A DNA stretch of 64,000 bases, taken from contig OZ025256.1 in the NCBI GenBank assembly GCA_964019135.1, positions 3,927,249 to 3,991,248 on the forward strand, given 5' to 3'. A program made the position numbers and the translations under genes. The DNA is from Arenicola marina (Eukaryota; Annelida; Polychaeta; Arenicolidae). Each line of letters starts with the position of its first letter. The stretch's first letter is position 1. Positions 24,201-33,200 of this stretch are shown one piece after another. The notes below the pieces were generated by a model, which had not been told where the DNA came from, searched no databases, and worked only from the letters and a program-made list of their open reading frames with translations.

Positions 24201-27200
24201 AGATTGATTCATTCAGGCCAGTAAGAGCTAGTTATTATACAGTGCAATGGCACGACGGCTGTTCCACTGCGTCATGACGTGTGTTCCACTGCGTCATGGC
24301 GTCTTGACGTCGCACCGTGATGACGTGTCTTTCATCGTGTAGGGATAACTTCTAAAGGATAATAATCATTGCGTCATAATATCGCCCTGTCATGACGTCT
24401 GTTCCACTGCGCCATGACGTCTGTTTCACTGCGTCATGACGTCATGACGTCGCACCGTGATGACGTGTCTTTCATCGTGTAAGAATTACTTCTAGAGGAT
24501 AATAATCATTGCGTCATAATATCGCCCTGTCATGACGTCTGTTCCACTGCGCCATGACGTCTGTTTCACTGCGTCATGACGTCATGACGTCGCACCGTGA
24601 TGACGTGTCTTTCATCGTGTAAGAATTACTTCTAGAGGATAATAATCATTGCGTCATAATATCGCCCTGTCATGACGTCTGTTCCACTGCGCCATGACGT
24701 CTGTTTCACTGCGTCATGACGTCATGACGTCGCACCGTGATGACGTGTCTTTCATCGTGTAAGAGTTACTTCTAAAGGATAATAATCATTGCGTCATGAT
24801 ATCGCCCTGTCATGACGTCATGCTATTGCTTCAGGTGGTGATGGTGGCTGTCGCCATGGCGATCCTTTTCAAGACCCTGGAGGATGACGACGATGACGCC
24901 GACGCCGCCAAGAACGCGACGCCAGCCGCTGATGAGGAGATGCTGGAGGACGAACTGCCCCGCATCGGTCAGTGCCCCCTACCCCTCCACCCCTCCATTG
25001 GAGCCGGCCCGGTAGCTCAGTGGGTTAAAATGCTCCCACCTGAGAGCCTAACGGCACGTGGATCGGTGGTTCGAGCCCCGATGTGGCCATGTACCTCTGT
25101 GTGGTCGCAGGATAAAGATCCCATGTGCTTCTTCGCAAAAAGCAGGAGGTTATCCCCGGGGAAATAGCTCCACTCTCACTTCCTTCTCCTATTGACGTGA
25201 TATGACCAAAAGTGGTTAAAACGTCCTGAATATACAACCAACCCATCCCCTCCATTCACTGTGTGAGATCACCTAGTTCACATCTCAGGCAACCAACGTC
25301 TTTGTCCCGTGATCCAGAGCACATGTCCTTTATGTGGAGCGAGATCCCCTGTTGTATATTTGTAAAAAAAACAAGTACCACGTTATTGTTATTGTCTGTT
25401 CCACTGCGTCATGACGTTTGTTCCACTGCGTCATGACGTTTGTTCCACTGCGTCAAGACGTTTGTTCCACTGCGTCATGACGTTTGTTCCACTGCGTCAC
25501 GACGTTTGTTCCACTGCGTCACGACGTTTGTTCCACTGCGTCACGACGTCTTTTCAACTACGTCACAACCTTTGTTCCACTGCGTCATGACGTTTGTTCC
25601 ACTGCGTCATGACGTTTGTTCCACTGCGTCACGACGTTTGTTCCACTGCGTCACGACGTTTGTTCCACTGCGTCATGACGTTTGTTCCACTGCGTCATGA
25701 CGTTTGTTCCACTGCGTCACGACGTCTTTTCAACTACGTCACAACCTTTGTTCCACTGCGTCATGACGTTTGTTCTACTGCGTCATGACGTTAGTTCCAC
25801 TGCGTCACGACGTTTGTTCCACTGCGTCACGACGTTTGTTCCACTGCGTCACGAAGTCTTTTCAACTACGTCACAACCTTTGTTCCACTGCGTCATGACG
25901 TTTGTTCCACTGCGTCATGACGTTTGTTCCACTGCGTCACGACGTTTGTTCCACTGCGTCGTGACGTTTGTTTCACTGCGTCATGACGTTTGTTCCACTG
26001 CGTCACGACGTTTGTTCCACTGCGTCACGACGTTTGTTTCACTGCGTCATGACGTTTGTTCCACTGCGTCACGACATTTGTTCCACTGCGTCATGACGTT
26101 TGTTCCACTGCGTCATGACGTTTGTTCCACTGCGTCACGACGTCTTTTCAACTACGTCACAACCTTTGTTCCACTGCGTCATGACGTTTGTTCCACTGCG
26201 TCACGACCTTTGTTCCACTGCGTCACGACGTTTGTTCCACTGCGTCACGACGTTTGTTTCACTGCGTCATGACGTTTGTTCCACTGCGTCACGACATTTG
26301 TTCCACTGCGTCATGACGTTTGTTCCACTGCGTCATGACGTTTGTTCCACTGCGTCACGACGTCTTTTCAACTACGTCACAACCTTTGTTCCACTGCGTC
26401 ATGACGTTTGTTCCACTGCGTCACGACCTTTGTTCCACTGCGTCACGACGTTTGTTCCACTGCGTCACGACGTCTTTTCAACTACGTCACAACCTTTGTT
26501 CCACTGCGTCATGACGTTTGTTCCACTGCGTCACGATGTTTGTTCCACTGCGTCACGACGTTTGTTTCACTGCGTCATGACATTTGTTCCACTGCGTCAC
26601 GACGTTTGTTCCACTGCGTCATGACGTTTGTTCCACTGCGTCATGACGTTTGTTCCAGTGCTCCATGACGTTTGCTCCACTGCGTCATGACGTTTGTTCC
26701 ACTACGTCATGACGTTTGTTCCACTGCGTCACGACGTTTGTTACATTGTGTCACGACATTTGTTCCGCTGCGTCATATCGTCTGCGACCTTGTCCCTGCG
26801 TATTACGTTAACAGAAGCCAGGTTGTTATTATTGTTAACGTATATCAAGTTCCTCTCCTTGTCAACAGAAACCACCTTGTTGTTTTTCGTAATATGTACT
26901 AGCTTGTTGTTCTGGTTAACATAAACCAATTTACTGTTCTTGTTAACAAAAATCAGGGTGCTTCTGTCGTATAGGTTCTATTATTTGATAACATTTATTG
27001 TCCTATTATTATGCCAACAGACCTCGGTTCAGCGCTTTCCGGCAGCAGTCTCGCCCCGCCTTCTACGAAGTCTCTGGAGAAGTCTCGCCAGAAGCGAGTG
27101 TACGAGAGACGTATGTGGAGCATGCTGCTGGAGGTGGCCTTCTACTTCCTCTTCCTGCTCCTTATCTGCTTCATTGCCTGGGGCAGCAAGAGGGGCTCGC

Positions 27201-30200
27201 TCTACGGTATGAACCAGTCCATCAGCGACCTCGTGGCAGGCGGCTCCTCTGACGTCATCAAAGATAAGGTACGGAGTAACGGGCACACAGTGGTTTGATT
27301 CGTTTATTATAGTAACATATATCAGCTTTTGTCGTATAAATATTTGAACAGGATACATTGTATCCAGCCCTTGGATTGGCTTTCATGTGCAGGGCCGAAT
27401 CCAGGAATTTGAAAAAAAGGAGGGGAGGGGGGGATCCAAAATTGCAAAGCTCTGAACAAAATTGCGACCGGAGCATCCACCAATTTCGGACGACCGGCGG
27501 GGGGGGTCTTCTGAAAACTTGCGACGGGGGGGGGGGGGGGGCAGGGGTCCACGCCGAATAAGATAGCGTTCTTTCTCCGCCCTTTCATGTGACTTTAAGT
27601 CAAGAGTGGATATAACATAGAAACGAGATCATAGACACCGGTATTCCAATCTGTATTCATGATGATCCGTAATTTGCGCTTAATATTCATATGTACCATT
27701 ATAAAGCGGAAGTCACATGCTGGCGCAAGTGTTCCTAGTTACTCTTCGATTCGCTCCAGCTTAAAACTATTTCATTCAATTTTTCGAACGAACACGCCAC
27801 CAATTAACAAAAACGCTCATACGAAAAACACTGACGGATGCAAGTAATATAGACGTGTATGAACTATCACATTCTAAAGACATGAAATTGCCATTTCGAG
27901 AAAATTCCTGTAGCTCTATATTTCCAATGAAGGAGAAGTGTTTGTCAAGTGTTCCATCTTTCGACTCGGTGACTCGACCAACGATCACACGGCTAATCGG
28001 GGAATGTTAACATCATTCCCTTCAATGTTTAATGAGCTTCCCTATGTCGGGTTAGCCATTATGCATTGTAGACAGGTGGCCTGCAACTCTAAAGTATTCT
28101 TTGTCTATTTATGCCGTTGCCAGACACACAGTGGGTTCACTGTCTGGGCCTGGCTGCAGGAGAAGGCCATCCCAGCCGTTTTCTTCATGTTCCACTACAA
28201 CGGGGCCCCCACCACCAAGCGACAGCGGGCGTACCTGGGGGACGCCACCAACTACCGCGTGGGACCCCTCAGGCTGAGGCAGCTCCGGGTGAAGCCAGGT
28301 GAGTCTGATGGCCAAGAGACCGAGTGCAGCCAGGTGAGTTTGGTGGCCAAAAGACCGAGTGAAGCCAGGTGAGTGGGGTGGCCAAGAGACCGAGTGAAGC
28401 CAGGTGAGTGTGGTGGCCAAGAGACCCCTCAGGCTGAGGCGGCTCCGGGTGAAACCAGGTGAGTGTGGTGGCCAAGAGACCCCTCAGGCTGAGGCGGCTC
28501 CGGGTGAAACCAGGTGAGTGTGGTGGCCAAGAAACCCCACAAGCTGAGGCGGCTCCGGGTGAAACCAGGTGAGTGTGGTGGCCAAGAGACTCCTCATGCT
28601 GAGGCGGCTCCGGGTGAAACCAGGTGAGGTGGGTGGCCAAGAGACCGAGTGAAGCCAGGTGAGTGTGGTGGCCAAGAGACCGAGTGAAGCCAGGTGAGTG
28701 TGGTGGCCAAGAGACCCCTCAGGCCGAAGCAGCTCCGGGTGAAGCCAGGTGAGTGTGGTGGCCAGGAGACCGAATGAAGCCAGGTGAGTGGTGGCCAAGA
28801 GACCGAGTGAAGCCAGGTGAGTGGTGGCCAAGAGACCCTCAGGGTCTGTCGAACAGAAAGTACATGTTAAATCGTATTTAACCCTCTTCCAGACAGCTGC
28901 GATACGGTGAGCGCGATGCAGAAGTACATCATCCAGTGTAACGAGGACTACAGCCTGTTCACGGAAGAAGACCGGAACTACACGACAGACTGGTCCCTTG
29001 AACCGACCGCCAACTACACGGCCGAGCAACTGACGGGCCTGGAGAAGGCCTATAAGTACCACAGCTTCTTAGACCTGCGCGGGATCCCGTACTGGGGGAA
29101 GCTGGGTACCTATGGCGGCGGGGGCTACGTGGCGGACCTAGGGACGACTAGAAGCCAGGCCCTGAATATGATCAACCAGCTGATTGAACACAACTGGCTG
29201 GATAATTACACCAGGGCCGTGTTTCTCGAATTCACCACCTATAACCCGGCCAACGAGCTCTTCGCACAGGTCAGTGTAATCTGCGGTATTCTTCCCCACC
29301 TCCATCCGCCGCCATCGTTACTACGGTTTCTAATTTTGCTTCTAAATGGAAAGGCCAATGACTTTAGGTATTTAGGCTTTAGGAGTCCGGTAGACAAATA
29401 TGTTGTGGTAAGTTTTATTGCAGAAAGTTAAGGAATAGTCTGGCATTTATATTTAGGTATAGACCCTTCTCAATCAGACTGTTCATAATGAATGTGCAAA
29501 CTCCTCTCTGGATGACAGGCATGTACGGCTGCATTTTCAATTTAAAACTGTTATTCAGTGAGGGAAATGGCTGGGATTTTTTCTTTCATTTGCTTGATGG
29601 CCTGTTAGCCTATGCATTGTGCTCTGTTTGTTGTTCGTGAGATCACTGTTGATGGTGACAGGATTCGTAGTCTCTCACATCCAAATATACATCTCGACGC
29701 CGTATATGGCAATATGGCATATTCTTTCTTTTCATCCGCCACCTCCCAAGATAATTCATACCACACGCTACCGGCAACGATGAAATAACTACATCTGGGC
29801 CACGACAATATGCTCGCCCAAAGCCGCCCAATCTTTCCTTACGGACAGTATGTCGAATTATAGATGTTGACAAATCTATCCGCTAGGTGGAGTACCTGTT
29901 CGAGTTTCCGGCCATCGGCGGCGTGTTCCTCTTCCCTCGCGTGACGTCATTCGTGCTGTACACGAGTCTGGGCGGCATGAACACCATGGTGGTCATCGCG
30001 CAGCTGGTCTACGTGGGTCTCATCGTCTACTTCCTGGTGCGAGAGACCCTGGCCTTCAGGCGGGAACGCAAAGCGTACATGGCAGACCCCTGGAACTACC
30101 TGGAGATCAGCCTCATAGGGGTCTCCATCGGCGCCATCTCCATGTTCGCTCTCCGAGAGGGCATCGGGAGAATGGTTCTCGGGGACCTAGCGGAAGATCC

Positions 30201-33200
30201 CAGTAAGTTACGTCACTGTCGTTTTTGTGTAATTTTTGTGTAAAATTTCCATTGGTCTAAAACGATGTTTTGCATTTATATTAAGGTTACTCGTGCATCA
30301 ATATTTTCTCTCCGAAATGTCGAAATATATTTTTGAATGATGTATTTAGGTTAGTAGTGTATAATTATTACATGTGTACGTACGATATGCATTAAGTACC
30401 AGGGCATTTGGATAAGGTACTTGATTCAAATGTTATTCATCTAAGACAATGTTTTCCATTTATTTTAAGGAAATTTGAAATATATCTTGAAAGGAAATAA
30501 TGTACCTTGGCTCTTAGTGTTTAAGTGTGCATGTATATAATGCAATATATACCAGGGCATGTGCATAGGGTATTGGTATCTAAATTCAACAACATTCGGA
30601 TATCGCTAACGTTTTTGCCATTTAACAAACAATAAAACACCAATCACAGGATGTATCCAATGCGCTGCAAAAGATGTTGAAAATCAGACAGGTGCTGCAT
30701 GAGCAACTTGAGTTCATAATACTGAGAATTAAGGATTGAGAAGAGAATTTTTTTTTCGCTTTTTTATTTAATTTAATCGTCATTCAAATGTATTTGAACA
30801 CATAATGCCAATACAACAATCATATTCTACAATAACAAAATAAACATAGTCGAGTTTAGTTTTGTACTTAGAGCACTTCCGTGGCTGCGAAAATGTGTGC
30901 TTATAACATATTAATTACAATCGAAATTAGTTGCCAACATGTTTTGCCGTAATTAATGCTACAACAGGTGTGATGTTTAAGTCGCTAAACGTTTGTAATG
31001 ATTTTATGCTGGATTACTGAAATCATTCGCAAACCGCAAAAAAGATATTCGACTGTCTACCGAACAACCCCCATCAATTGATAGTAATACACTATATGAA
31101 CGTTTGTTTTTCGGTCATGAACATTTAGTTTCCTGGTCAATATAATAAGCTGTCCACACCCCAGGTTTTAACTCGGACCCGAGTACTTAATAAAATCTGG
31201 GTTATGTTCCTCCTTTATCGTCCACTGAGGTTTCCCAATTTAGTCCACGTGTGCTTAAACCACCTTTCATTACGTTTTAAAAAAATAATTAATTTTCCAC
31301 TTCCAGCTAAATACACGAACTTCATGGCCTTCTCAGCCTACGATGAGGTATACAGCTACTTGATTGGCACCATTGTCTTCATCGCCAACGTCAAGTTCCT
31401 GAGACTGCTGAGGTTCAACAAGCACGTGAACCACTTCGCCAGCACACTGCGCCTCTGTCGAAAAGAGCTGTGCTACTTCGGCATCACCGTCTTGATCATG
31501 TGCGCCGCGTTTGGCATCTTCGCCAACCAGGTGTTTGGCCGGACGATGGCTGATTTCGACACCATGGTCCACACGTTGGAATCGCTGTATGCCATGATGC
31601 TGGGGCGCTTCAACTTCCACATCATGGAGGGCACTGAGAGGTGATGTGGCTATTTGTGTAGAGGTCTACAAGGGGTACATGGCGGCATGGCGACACAGGC
31701 ATATTTCAAAAGTCGACATTCGACTTTGACCCCCAAATTCCGACATTGAGGATCTGAAAAAACGACATCGACACAGATAGTAGCATTTTACACCAAAAAA
31801 ACCGACATTCGACAAGGAGAATTTTGAAAAGTCGACACTGGACACTGGACACTTCCAGACCCCTATTTGTCAATGACTAGCTATCAATATATTATGCGTA
31901 ACAACATAAGCGTACCCCTCCCCTTCCTCGCGAATTGGTAACACCTGTTTTCCTCTAAAAAGAAGTAATATATATCAGTTATACACGCACACCATGGCGT
32001 ATTCTGGTAAGTATAATCATGAAATGCATGCTAAATAAAACTACAACAGGACGCGATGCTATCTCTCTCATAGCTGCTCATACCGGACCTACTTATATAT
32101 ATGTATTTTCACCCATATATAAATTATTCTACTCATTTATTGGACGCATTGTCTGATCTTATTAGTGCTAACTGTAATAAATGTATGTGTATTGAAATGT
32201 TTCGAATATTGGTAACAGGCAAAAAATGGGTGTCAGAATTTTGATGACGTAATGCGCAGACTTTATTTTGCATCATGCGAAAAAATGTTATATGAGTAAC
32301 TTAAAACTCTGTTTCGATAAAGTGTCACTTTTGCCTGACATAGAATGCGAAAATGGGGTGACATCGTGATATAATATGTATGCTACTTGCTGTCCATTAC
32401 AGAAATCTGGGTGCTCCGTTCTTCATGGTCTTCGTGTTCCTCGTGTACTTCACCACGGTCAACCTGTTCCTGGGCATCATCGGCACCGCTTACCACGACG
32501 TACGGCAAGCATACATTTCGTGTTGTAGCGTGTGTACAACACGTGTACAGTTTATACATGTACAGTGACTTTAAAGCACGTATTGAACATTCACATCATA
32601 TACTCCATCTGGACAGGCTATATATACAGAGCGAATGTAAAGCACGCATTGAACATTCACATCATATACTCCATGTATGCAGGCTATACATACAGAGCGA
32701 ATGCAAAGCACGCATTGAACATTCACATCATATACTCCATGTGGACAGGCTATACATACAGAGCGAATGTAAAGCACGCACTGAACATTCACATCATCAA
32801 CTCCTTGTGGACAGGCTATACATGCAGAGCGAATGTAAAGCATGCATTGAACATTCACATCATATACTCCATGTGGACAGGTTATACATACAGAGCGAAT
32901 GTAAAACACGCATTGAACATTCACATCATATACTCCATGTGGACAGGTTATACATACAGAGCGAATGTAAAACACGCATTGAACATTCACATAATATACT
33001 CCATGTGGGCAGGTTATACATACAGAGCGAATGTAAAGCACGTATTGAACATTCACATTATAAACTCCATGTGGACAAGCTATACATACAGAGCGAATGT
33101 AAAGCACGCATTGAACATTCACATCATATACTCCATGTGTACAGGCTATACATACAGGGCGAATGTAAAGCACGCATTGAACATTCACATCATATACTCC

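Noticed and set aside
25440-26902. Frames of the FHCVMTFVPLRHDVCSTAS type
   Set aside because: Products of the 22-bp satellite.
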